64,000 bases of DNA, taken from assembly GCF_040869045.1 (NCBI RefSeq), contig NC_090323.1:158244426-158308425 (forward strand). The letters are read 5' to 3'. The notes beneath the pieces are model-generated. The model was not told the origin of the DNA. It ran no database searches and saw only the letters and a list, made by a program, of their open reading frames with translations. Position numbers and translations under genes: made by a program. The DNA is from Eurosta solidaginis (lineage: Eukaryota; Arthropoda; Insecta; Diptera; Tephritidae). Shown piece by piece: positions 42,774 to 53,641 of the stretch. The stretch's first letter is position 1; every line of letters begins with the position of its first letter.

Positions 42774-43935
42774 ACGGTTTTATTGAAAACAGTACTTACA
42801 TGAAGTAATAATAATAATAAAAGCTAGAAAATAATTAGGTAGGTCCTAGCTACTAGTCATCACACTCCTCATCAATCTAGGGCAGACAATTAAATAAAAG
42901 CGTTTCACGAGTGAAATTTCTAAAAATGTGATTAGGGTTCAGGGTCTTATATATGACTATCAATAGAAATTTATACGTCCAACGCTTTTACTTAATTGTG
43001 TGATCAACGCTCTAGATTGATGAGGAGTGTGACGACTAGTACCTAGGACCTTCCTAATTATTTTCTAGATTTTAGTATTATTATTATTTCATGTAAGTAT
43101 TGTTTTCAATAAAACCGTTTAAGTTACAAATTTTGTTTTAATTATTTTATTTTCAGTTGTTAGTCTTTATTTAATAGCCTATTATTTCTCAATCTATTTA
43201 GTTCATTTAGTGACTCATTACTGCTGGGACTTTCCTGACAATTTGTTAGAATCTAATTCCTCAATACATAATCCTTCCAAAGACTATACTCGACTCTGCG
43301 CCACGTATGCTTGTCCCTCCTTCAACTCCAAGATATTTTGATGTCATTTCTACCGGGCTGTAGGTAATATTTGTTCCAAATATGAGCCAAATCGGACCAC
43401 AAATACGATTTTTGTGAATATTTCGATCCTTGCGCCACCTAGCGGCGATTTTTTTCATAGGTCGCTTTCTATTCTTGTATGTATTATGTGTTCCAAATAT
43501 GAGCTAAATCGGACTCAAATACGATTTTTGTGAATATCTCGATCCTTGCGCCACCTAGCGGCGATTTTTTCATAGGTCGCTTTCTATTCTTGTCCCAAAT
43601 ATGAGCCAAATCGGACCACAAATACGATTTTTGTGAATATTTCGATCCTTGCGTCACCTAGCGGCGATTTTTTTCATATGTCGCTTTCTATTCTTGTATG
43701 TATTATGTGTTCCAAATATGAGCCAAATCGGACCATAAATACGATTTTTGTGAATATCTCGAACCTTGCGCCACCTAGCGGCAATTTTTTTCTTATTATG
43801 CATTGTCATTGGGTTCTGAACTATATTCCAAGTTTCAAGCTTGTAGTTAATCGGGAAGTTACTTAAATTTCAATTACAAAATTCGTGACAGCCATGCAAC
43901 CAGCCAGCCTGTCAAATCAACCTAAATAAAACCGT
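42774..43935 (+). mobile_element. TTAA-flanked palindromic element, copy 2 (1,162 bp)
   Basis: ACGGTTTTATT at the start and AATAAAACCGT at the end are exactly inverted, with TTAA outside both (42770-42773 and 43936-43939). The palindrome occupies 42764-43126. The tail holds four tandem modules against one in copy 1. Confidence 0.82.
43373..43795 (+). repeat. four tandem modules with TGCGCCACCTAGCGG boxes
   Basis: The roughly 103-117-bp unit (CCAAATATGAGCCAAATCGG, ACGATTTTTGTGAATAT, CGATCCTTGCGCCACCTAGC) repeats four times, with boxes at 43431, 43547, 43650 and 43767. It is inside the TTAA element. Confidence 0.88.
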
Positions 43936-45292
43936 TTAAAAAACGGTAAATTTAAGAAATTTTTTTTAAATATTTATACAATTTTCGAAATAAAAAGAAA
44001 ACTTAATGAATTAAATAACGAAATCTGTGGCGAAGTTTTTAAAAATCTTCATGAAAATTTCCTATTTAAGAAGACTTCAATTTGTATAACGAAAACTAAT
44101 ATGCTGATTAATTTTGAAAACACTTCCCAAGAAATTGGAAAATTTAAAAGTTTCTAAAAACCGACATAAAAGTTTCAAATAAAGAATGGATGATTATTTA
44201 AAGGGAATCGTTACAGTAAAAACTGCAAAAATATTGAAAACGTTGCAGGACATGAAAAGTAATCAATACCTCCATACTGTGCCCACATACTCGAAACCTA
44301 AGAAAGTTCATGTATGAGGTAATCGATTACGGAAAGTACAAGGAACAACGCTAGTCACAACTGAGAAAAGCTAAACGTACTGAAGCCCACCAACTTCTTA
44401 TAAAGCTGCAATAAATATATTATAATAACAGTTTAGTCAATGTCAATGTAAGTTTTTCAACACAAAGCACATAATCAAGCAATTTGCTCTAAAATCCGAT
44501 TCTTTGAGTGACAAGCAATCAAGAATTTTCCCAGGAATTATGACCAACGGCAGGTTTGAAGAAGACATGCTGCGCTATTAATATGATTTACCAAGAATAA
44601 AAGGAAATTATTTGAATAGGCACTGCATAGTTGGCAATGAATTGAATTCGCGGAAAAAGGGAATGTACACAACCAGAAAATAATGAATTCAGTTTTGCTT
44701 AGGTTTTACACTATGTAACAATTATTTGTATTTTATTCTGATTAGTTTGAAAATGATGTTGGATATTAACTTGAGAAAAATTAATTTGTCAAAGGTTTGA
44801 TAATGATGTTGGATAACAAATTGAGATAATACATTTATCAAAAGTTGGAGAATGATGTTAGATAACAGCTTGAAAGCAATGAGTTTCTCGAAGGTTGAAT
44901 AATTATTGGAGAATGATGTTGGATAAAAACTTTAGAACAGTGAAATTCTCAAAGTTTGCAGAATAATTGGACTTATGTTGAATAACAACATGAGAACAAT
45001 AAATTCTCTAAGGTTGAAGGAAAATTTGAAAATGCTATTGGATATCAACTTGAGAACTATAAATTTCTCAAAGGTTGAAGATTGATGTTGGATACGAAAT
45101 TGAGAACAATGAATTTCTCAAAGTTTTGAGAATGATTGGAGAATTAAGTTGGACAACAACTAGCAAAAAATAAATTTTTTTAAAGAGAATAATTGGGGAA
45201 TGAAAAAAGGTGAAATTCTCAAAGATTGGGAATAATTGGAGAAAATGCTGGATAACAACTTGAGAACAACGAATCTATCAAAGCTTGGAGAA

Positions 45293-45917
45293 AAGCTCCA
45301 ACAAAACAACGTTATATATGAAATAACATGTGAAGGCAACGAAAATGAGGAATGTAAGAAAATATACATAGGGACAACAAAACGGCCACTAGGAGTTCGG
45401 CTCGCAGAACATGAAGCAGATATACGAAAGAAAAAACAAAGCACAGCATTATGTCAACACACAACACAAACTGGACACGCAGCTGATCTACAAAACACAA
45501 GAATCATAGACAAAAAATAACAAGGAAAATCAAGGTACACATTAGAAAGCCTGGGCATATTGCAAAGAAGAGACAAAACAATAAACAAAAAGGAAGATAG
45601 AGATGACATTGCTGCTGCATACACCCTCTGTCTGTAACATTAATTCGTTTTAGTATGACAATGATACCACTTTGGAATGGTACGGAAAATAGTTAAAGTT
45701 CAAACAAAATTGTTTAAATAGTCCAATTATGTGAGTTTTCTATATAAATCGTGTTATATTATTCAAAGTGTTTTTGCCTATTGTCTTGTGATATTTGTTT
45801 GTATGTAATACTGTGATTACTAATTTGTTTTTATTTGCATCAAACGCTGATGGTCAAAAGAGCCTAAGTAAGCCTTAGTAAATTTTATCAATAAATTGAC
45901 CGGAAAATCATAAAATT
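45293..45917 (+). pseudogene. 5'-truncated Penelope-like element, GIY-YIG endonuclease end
   Basis: The frame reads NNVIYEITCEGNENEECKKI, then YIGTTKRPLGVRLAEHEADI, matching the GIY-YIG endonuclease of Penelope-like elements (Tyr of VIYEI, Tyr-Ile-Gly, Arg of VRLAEHE). One in-frame stop at 45518 interrupts it, and the same frame then continues to a true end at 45635. A 12-bp duplication AAGCTTGGAGAA at 45281-45292 and 45918-45929, itself satellite sequence, marks the insertion. The 3' region has AAAAGAGCCTAAGTAAGCC. Confidence 0.85.
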
Positions 45918-46099
45918 AAGCTTGGAGAATGATGTTGGATAATCACTTGTGAAGACTGAATACCTCGAAGGTAGGAGAATAATTAGAGAACTTGAGAACT
46001 ACAAATGTCTCAAAGGTTGTGGAATAATTGAAGATTGGTGTTGGATATCAACTTGAGAACAATGAATTTCTTGAGATTTTTTGTTCATTTTATTAATTT

Positions 46100-47735
46100 C
46101 TCAAAATCGAGAGAATATTTTTTTTTATTTATTTCATTATTCTCATAAGTATATGTACATACATATATCCATAGCTTAATTTTACTTATTTAAAATATCA
46201 TAAAGTATAGGGAATAGCTACTGACATCTTTATTTTATATAATAAGATACGTATGTCACATAATGTTTTTACAAATTCAATTACATAAATAGTAGTAGTG
46301 GGGTGAACAAATAAAAATAAAAGATTTATATAAACAATTTTAAATGAGTCTAAAATATTTAAAAAATGAATTGATTAAATCAAGTTCATGAAAGAATTTC
46401 AAGAAAAAAGATAAAAGCTAAGTGACAGAATTTCTCATATGAAAACCGATAAAAGAAAATTCAAACTATACAATAGCTTATACAATAGTAAACACAAAAC
46501 ACATAAGGCATCAACATTTCTACCTGGTTGGTATCAAACTCAAGAAGCCAATTTTTTATTTTATGGAAAAACTCAGATGTGGATCTAATCTCTCGTATGT
46601 TTTCTGGAAGCGAATTAAAAAGTTTGCAGGATAGGACAGTGCAGGAGTTTCTAAACAATGTTGTTCGAAAAACGGGCAAAGAAACAAGTTTGCTATGGCT
46701 ACTACGCAGGCTGTACATTAGACTGGGTCGAAAAAAAGTTGCTAATGTCCGCCCCTAAATTTGAAGATTATGTTGAGAGGGTTTCGGAAAATTTTTTTTC
46801 AATTTTTTTTGATCCTTCGAAATACAGCCGAAAAGGTTTTTTCGTTGTAACTTGGTTAACTGACGTCCGATTTTTAAAATTGATGTCATTATTTTGGCCT
46901 TAGAAGCTTCACATTTCCGTTTAATATCCTTTTTAGCTATGAAGTCGTGTTCACATGATTAGGACCGCTAACAAAAATTTTTCCTCCAAAAACATCATGA
47001 GTTCGAGGTCTAAGTATAATAAGAATCGGGTAAAATAACAGTTGCAATAAATATTGAAAGTGCTATAACTTCTTTGTTTATAATTTTAGTAATATGGTTT
47101 CAAAGCAACATTTTCCTGAATTTTTAAGTACTTTCGTTTGGTAAGGAAAAAAAGCATACATTAGGAGGGGGGGTAAATTTTTGTTAGCTGACCCAATCAT
47201 GTGAACACGACTTCATAGCTAAAAAGGACATTAAACGGAAATGTGAAGCTTCTAAAGCCAAAATAATGACATCAATTTTAAAAATCGGACGTCAGTTAAC
47301 CAAGTTACAACGAAAAAACCTTTTCGGCTGTATTTCGAAGGATCAAAAAAAATTAAAAAAAAATTTCCCGAAACCCTGTCAACATAATCTTCAAATTTAG
47401 GGACGGACATTAGCAACTTCCGTTCCTTATCTCCTGTTGGATTTTGCAAAAAGCCAACTCTTTGTAAAAAATTTTGAAAACTTTGTAATAGATCATATTT
47501 GATCTTCTAAATAAGTCAAAGAAGTGAGAGCGATGCGCACATTTTTGCAGTACAGTTAACTGATTGATTTTATTGAAGTGATCACCACCCCAGCAACTTA
47601 TTCCATATTCTATTTTTGAATGAAATATTCCATAGTAAACCGTTTTCAGAGTATGGTTTGATACGTATTTTCTGAGACGGTAATGTATACCATGGGATGA
47701 AAGTGAGTATTTTCTTAGAGTTGCGAGTTGTTCAT
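46100..47735 (-). pseudogene. LINE remnant inserted in the satellite, split by a foldback element
   Basis: The minus strand reads LRKYVSNHTLKTVYYGIFHS, then KIEYGISCWGGDHFNKINQL in 47720-47440. After the insert it reads VSLPVFRTTLFRNSC and LFNSLPENIREIRSTSEFF in 46720-46500. These are the VYYGL.HS..YGI..WG and LYNSLP blocks of CR1/Jockey-type reverse transcriptase C-termini. A long A/T-rich 3' region follows to about 46100. Non-functional. Confidence 0.7.
46735..47423. mobile_element. foldback element with arms of about 250 bp
   Basis: AAGTTGCTAATGTCCG at 46737 is mirrored at 47423. The two arms (about 46737-46985 and 47175-47423) match at nearly every position I compared, around a loop of about 190 bp. 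No coding frame. A clear target duplication was not fixed. Confidence 0.85.
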
Positions 47736-48105
47736 TGGAGAATGGTGTTGGATAACAGCTGGAGAACAGTAAATTTCTCAAAGATTGCACAAAATTATTG
47801 GATAACAACTTAGGAACAATAAACTTCTCTATGCTAGGAGAATAATGTTGGATAACGATTTGAGATCAGTACTTCAAAGGTTGGAGAATAATTGGAGAAC
47901 GATATTGAATATCAACTTAAGAACAATGAATAATTGGAGAAATTATGTTGGATAAAAACTTGAGAACAATGAATTTCTCAAAGCTTGGAGGATAATATGA
48001 GAATAATGTTGGATTACAGCTTGAGAACAATGAATTTCACAAAGGGAGAAGAATAATTGAAGGCTGATGTTTGATATCCTCTTGAGAGCAATGCATTTCC
48101 GGACG

Positions 48106-48630
48106 AAAACCTACTCTAATTATAATTATCATATTTAAAAATCTCACTTTACTGAATGTTGTACTGAAAACCGAGGTAGCAAAACTTTGTTACATAGTGC
48201 ACTACTATTATACGTTTTTATATATGTACAAACAAATACAATCTATAATGACCATAGTAGTCATGCAAAAAAGGCATAAGCAAAAATACCTTTAATGACG
48301 CGTAGTGAAAGAGAGAAAGTAGAAACATATCTGGCATATACTAGGGTGAAGGTAAGCAATCTAACTAAGTATTTAGAGGGAAATTATAAAACAAGTTATA
48401 AAATGTTTGCTAAAATAAATGAATGCTGCCTGGTTTTGGTATTTACACTAAAATAATTAGAACAATTTTCATGTGTCTTGCAATGATACCTTGAAAATTT
48501 GAAAAATACTTGTTTTCATGCTGTGATAGAATGAAAGCAATTTTCTTCGACGTCTTTAAGATTTGCAGTTTAAACAGATTTTGCAAAAAAAAATATATAT
48601 ATATATATATAAGCGAAAGAAATGTTTTCC
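48106..48630. other. unassigned stretch with a short (AT)n run
   Basis: No gene was recognised. A TATATATATATATATAT run sits at about 48594-48611. Confidence 0.45.
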
Positions 48631-48637
48631 TTTATCT

Positions 48638-48673
48638 TCCTACGCGGTTCGGAGCATTTTGCATCTTCCTCAG
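48638..48673 (-). ncRNA. hammerhead-like motif of Penelope type, degraded
   Basis: On the minus strand CTGAGGA (the CTGANGA core) is followed by a weak stem and CCGAACCGCGTAGG, where an intact motif has GAAA. Penelope-like elements are known to carry hammerhead ribozymes with a GAAACGCGT-like edge. Confidence 0.35.
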
Positions 48674-48775
48674 TGAGATCTGTTTTTATTATTTATCAGA
48701 ACATAAAGCAAATACAAATAACATCAAACGTTTAAGTACGACATTAAACTCAGTATAAGAAAATATCAGGTACCC

Positions 48776-48808
48776 CTGAGCAAGGTACCAAATGTACCGA
48801 AACGCGTA
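48776..48808 (+). ncRNA. hammerhead-like motif of Penelope type
   Basis: CTGAGCA, a perfect 5-bp stem GGTAC/GTACC (48784-48788 and 48794-48798), then GAAACGCGTA. The core deviates at one conserved position (C where the consensus has G in CTGANGA), so cleavage activity is doubtful. Confidence 0.45.
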
Positions 48809-48918
48809 TATGAATAACGAAAATCGGAGCGTTTGCTCAAACTTCTTCGGTCAAAAGGCTTAATTATAAAACTTTGAATTAATAAAAATGTGGGAACATT
48901 ACAACATATAAAAAAAAA

Positions 48919-49905
48919 ACAAGTAAAGGTGTCTAAGTTCGGGTGTAACCAACATTATATAATCAGCGTGAGCTTCAATTGTACATTTCATTTCAGATAA
49001 ATTACTTTTCTACATAACACGTGGCACCGCGCGTTTAAGAAAAAATGACTCCCCATTTCCTCTTACAATAAAACTTGATAAGTGAAATATCATTGATTCA
49101 AAACTATTTCTCGCTAAGTTATAGCTTATTATTCTAGTCTACGACCCTTTTAAATTTGTTTTATATCTAAGTTGCCGTAGTCTTTAACCGATCCCGTCCA
49201 TTTTTACTAAATATGTGTACACGATTTTATTACGATCCGTTAATTTTTCTTCGAGTTATGGCTCCCGAAACATAGAAAATTGCTTAGTCATAAAAAGGGC
49301 GGTGCCACACCCATTTTCAAAAATTTTAGTGTTTTCCAATTTAATGTTATAATTAAATTTAAAAAGTAAAATTCTATTGATACAAAGCTCTTTTTCGCTA
49401 AGATATAGCTTATTTTATTCGTCCACTACCCTTTTAAAAATCTTTTATATAAAAGTGGGCGTGGTCCTTAACCGATTTCGTTATTTTTCAAAGCATTCCT
49501 TAAAGTACAAGCAATCTCTCTGCCGAATTTTGTTACGATAGGTTTAACTATTTTTGATTTATGATTAATAATATTTGTAAAATTGATTTTATCACAAGTG
49601 GGCGGTGCCAAGCCCATTTCAAATTTTTTTTTTTTCAAATTTCTATCAAGAGTCTCAATATCAGTCCACACGTCAAATTTCAACTTTCTAGGTGTATTAT
49701 TTACTAAATAATCAGGTCTTTTGTGTTTTCCAAAATGTCATATATATAAAAAGTGGGCGTGCTTATCATCCGATTTCGCTCATGTTCAATACCAATCTAT
49801 TCTGGGCCCAGATAAGCTCGTGTAATAAATTTGGCGAAGATATCTCAATATTTACTCAAGTTATCGTGTTAACGGACGGACATGGCTCAATCAAATTTTG
49901 TATTC
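48919..49905 (-). repeat. family T2 repeat, second copy
   Basis: ACAAGTAAAGGTGTCTAAG with a one-base-short hairpin, then the same modules as 36433-37140, but longer: it includes GTGGGCGTGCTTATCATCCG and runs to ACGGACATGGCTCAATCAAA, words shared with family T. Confidence 0.72.
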
Positions 49906-50192
49906 TTAATATGATCCACCCTAGCACACTGTTCACATAAATACTAAAGTACTATCGAAGGCTTAATAATGCATGTTATTTGCCGGTATGAAGAATTTTG
50001 ATTATTGAAATTCATATGAAACGACAATTAAATAGAAAATGAAATAGAAAATTTCGAAAAACTACCACTTGGCAGCTGCATGGTTTAATGTGGTTTTAAT
50101 TACTTGCATTGTTGTTGCGTTCAAATAGTTGTTTTTAACATGAGAAAGTTTAAGCATTTTTTTTTAACATTTAAATATAACTAGTTTAAAAT

Positions 50193-50316
50193 GAGTCCTG
50201 GTGCTGGCTGGTATTTAATAGAATTGGTAAATATTCGTCTAACTGTGATTTTGTCGCAGCGACTGAAAAATAACAGTAAACTGCAAAAACAGCTTCGAAA
50301 AAGTCACCAGGACTGA
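50193..50316. repeat. short inverted repeat element of about 124 bp
   Basis: AGTCCTGGTG and CACCAGGACT close a loop containing the palindrome GTCGCAGCGAC. It could be a small MITE; no clear target duplication. Confidence 0.4.
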
Positions 50317-50939
50317 TGTAATGTGACAAGATTTGCGGCTAGTATACTCAGCTGCGACGATATGAGCAGGTAGGCCCGTGATCTTTACTCCTGCTTACGA
50401 CTATGCCATCTTCTGCCCTAAATCTCAGCTTACTGCTCTTTAGTCGCAATTCGCTGTGACGAGAGTTGTGATTGCGTTGATTGGTAAGCGTTCAGTCATA
50501 GTCATAGATAAAAATTGCTGCGACTGACAAGTCACAGTCTCAAATCACATTGTTCCTAAAAAATCGGTAGAACTCTTAAACCAACCATTTACGTAAATTG
50601 CCTTCATGGGCATGGAACATTATCGGTCGATTTTATTCCCAAGCGGGCAAGAGCTCTCACCTAGCTCCAAGTGTATTCAGACCAATCAGAATGCATCAGA
50701 ACTGTGCACACGGGGTGGCTCTCGACGGCGCATTATGGCTATTGCAAAGGTAGGTTTATTAAAATTGCTTCATAAACTAATGCAAAACAAATACAGGAAT
50801 CCCTAAAGCACAACTAATTCTTCTTGGGCGTATTTATAGAAAAGCTCTGATTTGTTTGTGAATCGAGGAGCTTTCATTTACAAAACTGCCTAGAGACCAG
50901 CATTTAGAGGTATGCAGTGGTAGTTTTTTGGAATCGAAG

Positions 50940-51330
50940 CTCAGCACGGGAATTGATGTTTCATATTTAGAAATGTAGTTGTGCTTAGAATGAATATCAT
51001 CTGGGTTCCGCGGCAAGCGAACATCCCGCCGAACTGTACTGCGCATCTATTGGCCAAAAAGGGTACTGCGACCGGACGTGGCGAGCTGTGTAGTGTGCTC
51101 TTGAACATATGGACTTTCGGTTAAACAAATCAAACGCCAAGCATACTACTTCATTCAGTGCAGCGAGATATTTTAGACAAGAGGTGAATAGTCGCAATCA
51201 CTAGATGCAATAAGGTTCCTTTTACATGGTAATTGCTATTTAGACAAAGTGCTGTCCAAGAGGGCCAAGCGGCGATACTCAACATGGGGGAATCTCCTTC
51301 TTGCTGCAGCTGCACAAGAAACCACCACCA
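50940..51330 (+). pseudogene. LINE RNase H fragment
   Basis: IIWVPRQANIPPNCTAHLLA with KKGT, like the WVPGH.NIPGNC.AD.LA.KGT block, at about 50990-51070. Further weak matches follow. GGCCCGTGATC near 50373 and ACGGGCC near 51532 may be the ends of a container element, but the inverted match is poor. Confidence 0.5.
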
Positions 51331-51891
51331 TCAGAGGCAGTATTACGTTTTATTATCTGTGATCGAAACTCAATTTTTAAATCAAAATAGCAATGAAATA
51401 TATGTGTACTAGCGACAAAAAGTACTCGTAAGATCCATAATTCATGGTAATTTTTAGACAAATTTTACAGTTACATAGTTATCGTTTGAGTGAATATGTC
51501 TTATAGTCACTGATCGTAAAACGTAATACGGGCCCAGATTTCGCTAGGACGAGACGAAATCTACGTTGCAGCTACTAAGCAAATCGGACAGAACGATAAT
51601 TCTATCACCTTTTTATTTAGCTCAGAGTTATCCATGAATAGGTGTACTAGGCGTACACACTTAAAAACTCTGGATAATATTTAATTGTGTGGAGCTTCTT
51701 GAGTTGGAGCTACATAGGAGCACTTTGAAGCTGCAAAATAGTACAAAACTTTCAAACGGATACCCCTAACATCAATCCCATGGTTTGAAGTCTACTACAG
51801 TGCATTTTGCAGTCTTTTACTTCCGAAGAAATTAACTTGATTTAATTTAATAAGCCGAATTATAAAAGCAAATTAAAATAATCTTTATAAA

Positions 51892-51925
51892 CCTACGCGT
51901 TTCCTCGCTTTCGCGTCTTCTTCAG
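51892..51925 (-). ncRNA. hammerhead-like motif of Penelope type
   Basis: On the minus strand CTGAAGA, then CGCGAAAGCG forming a small stem-loop, then GGAAACGCGTAGG. The core CTGANGA and GAAA are both present. The stem is short, as in minimal Penelope hammerheads. Confidence 0.45.
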
Positions 51926-52087
51926 GGTTTTTTTTAAAGAATAATTCTCAACAATAAAGCCATGATATCGCAATAGGGGCCTTTTGCATGGTTCATCAAT
52001 TAACACCACCCTAATGTGTTCTCACACATAAAGTACATTCAAAATTTAAATAAATTAACAATATCCAATAGGCGCATAACAACAAAC

Positions 52088-52786
52088 CTTAAATGTATTA
52101 CTCGTCTGTCGAAATAGGCGAAATGAGCCAGGCGTATCAATCGTATACTGACGCGCCAATCCACTATGCACCACACTCGATTGTCGAAACCAAGGTAATG
52201 AGATTTTTCGTCGACTTTTCTGCGGTTTAATAGCTAATGTTGAGATTGAATTTGTAACGCCGCCACCAACGCCAACAGCGCTACCGACATCACCCCTAGC
52301 CGAAGTGGGTGTAAAATTAAAAGGCGAACCTGTTGTGGGAGAGGCGCTATAGTAGATAGATGTACTGGTGCTGGTGTTGGCGGTGGTACCACTAGTGACG
52401 GCAGCTGCAATTGGTGAACGGCTACCGTCCCCCCCACCGGTTGTTGTAAGTTGAAATTCAGCGCTACTGGGTGGTGTTTCGTAGGTGGCGCCTATAGAGG
52501 GGCTAGGCGATGGATCGGCCATGGCAAAGGGTGCTGTTGAATCGCCAAAGCTGGGATAACATGTATCAGTAATGCCGCCGGTGCTGCTGCCACTGTTGCT
52601 GCCACCATCATCAGCGATGTCTGAGGGCACTAAATGTGCCTCATTAAGCATATTTGTAGTGCTGCTGCTATTGTTGCCAGTTTTATGTTTATTTGTTGAT
52701 TTTTTGTTGCCGCCCGGTGACGCATTGCCATCCGATTGGTCGATGCTGCTAATGCGCTCGATAATTAATTTTTTGACGGTCTTCAT
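52088..52786 (-). CDS. trio: first coding exon of the Trio-like gene (233 codons)
   Basis: The ATG at 52786 has the context CAAAATG, a good fly start. The product is Ser/Thr/Gly/Ala-rich and probably disordered, beginning MKTVKKLIIERISSIDQSDG. Near the end it has a conserved-looking block SRRKISLPWFRQSSV, HSGLARQYTIDTPGSFRLF. The donor AAG/GTTTGT ends the exon in phase 0, matching the start phase of the SH3 exon at 18129. The open frame runs only ten codons past the donor, which favours splicing there. A variable N-terminus joined to an SH3 and a second DH-PH would be a short isoform lacking spectrin repeats and GEF1. The name trio rests on recall of the RKISLPWFRQSS-type block plus the SH3 exon; no search was possible. 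Confidence 0.65.
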
Positions 52787-53641
52787 TTTGTTTTTTTTTT
52801 GTTTTTTTCTTTTTTTTATTTTCTAGATTTGATTTTTGTTATTTTTGTTAAAATTTAACATTTTCTAACTAAATTTTTATTTAATTTGTCTTTGGCGTTG
52901 TTTTTAATTTATTTTTAATAAATTTTTAATGTGAATATAAAATCGAAAAAATAAAGCTACCGTTGCATTTGGTTGATATTTTGGACTAAATATTTTATAT
53001 TTATTTTATTTGTGACACGGTTTTGTGTTGTTTGTATACTCAATTTGGTAGGTTTGGCTTTAAAATTTTGAAAATTTTTTTAGAGTTGGTTTAATTAATT
53101 TTTTTGTGCTTTTTGATTTTCGTTTTTGGTGACGTATATTTTTTTATTTTAGCTTATTATAATTTTTCTTTGGCAAAGAAATACCGTTGAAAATAAATTA
53201 AATCACAGATCACTTAAGTCTTAACATACCAAAATAACGTTGCATAGACAATTAAAGCTCTGCCTCTTGTTTTCACTGCATGATTACAAGAAAATCATTT
53301 GTTGAAGCAAGTTATGCTGCTTCTTTCAACGTTGTTTCCTTCTTTTGCTGTTCAATTTCACGATTTTACTAATTTTTCATTATGTCATTTTGTTTCAATT
53401 TTCAAGTTTTTCGCTAACTTCTAGTTTTTTCAGCTTCTTGTTTTAAATTGTGGTATATTGAAGTTTTCTAAATTTGAAAACTATAAAAAAATTTAAATTT
53501 CGGTATTTTTCTATTGGGAAACTCACAAGTGTGTTGTATTCATATACAATTTTAAGTTTTAAGTTGTTTCCATGGGTTCTAATATAAAAATTCGATTGAA
53601 GCATAGCACATACGGCATATAGAAGACCTTTTTGTCCATAT
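52787..53641 (-). promoter_or_regulatory. presumed 5' UTR and promoter region of the first exon
   Basis: Extremely A/T-rich with T-runs. No clear TATA or initiator could be chosen. The role is inferred from position only. Confidence 0.35.

Larger units (their letters stand above)
38101..44240. repeat. decayed satellite block with TTGTATAACGAAAA-type modules
   Basis: TTGTATAACGAAAACTATGT or close variants followed by AATTTCGAAAACGTTT-like words recur at about 38320, 39836, 39948, 40177, 40347, 40420, 42321, 44004 and 44083, spaced irregularly. This suggests an old tandem array interrupted by the elements at 38631-39257, 39334-39735 and 42774-43935. Between 40600 and 42300 little of it remains and no gene was recognised. 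Confidence 0.55.
44750..48105 (+). repeat. satellite of roughly 60-bp units, interrupted
   Basis: GGAGAATGATGTTGGATAAC, then ACTTGAGAACAATGAATTTC and TCAAAGGTTGGAGAATAATT, recurs at 44750-45290, 45918-46085 and 47735-48105, with substantial divergence among units. Two retroelements broke the array. Confidence 0.82.
18130..52087 (-). other. putative 34-kb intron of the Trio-like gene, filled with mobile DNA
   Basis: The upstream exon (52088-52786) ends in phase 0 with donor AAG/GTTTGT and the SH3 exon starts in phase 0, so direct splicing would keep the frame. No other convincing host exon on the minus strand was found between them. The splice pairing is inferred from phase only. Confidence 0.5.

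Noticed and set aside
44750..45290. Satellite unit as coding part of the Penelope-like protein
   Set aside because: A 12-bp target duplication and in-register resumption of the satellite show insertion into the array; the fused frame is coincidental.
50373..51536. GGCCC-ended container element around the LINE fragment
   Set aside because: The two ends match for only about seven bases plus scattered positions, and no target duplication was found.
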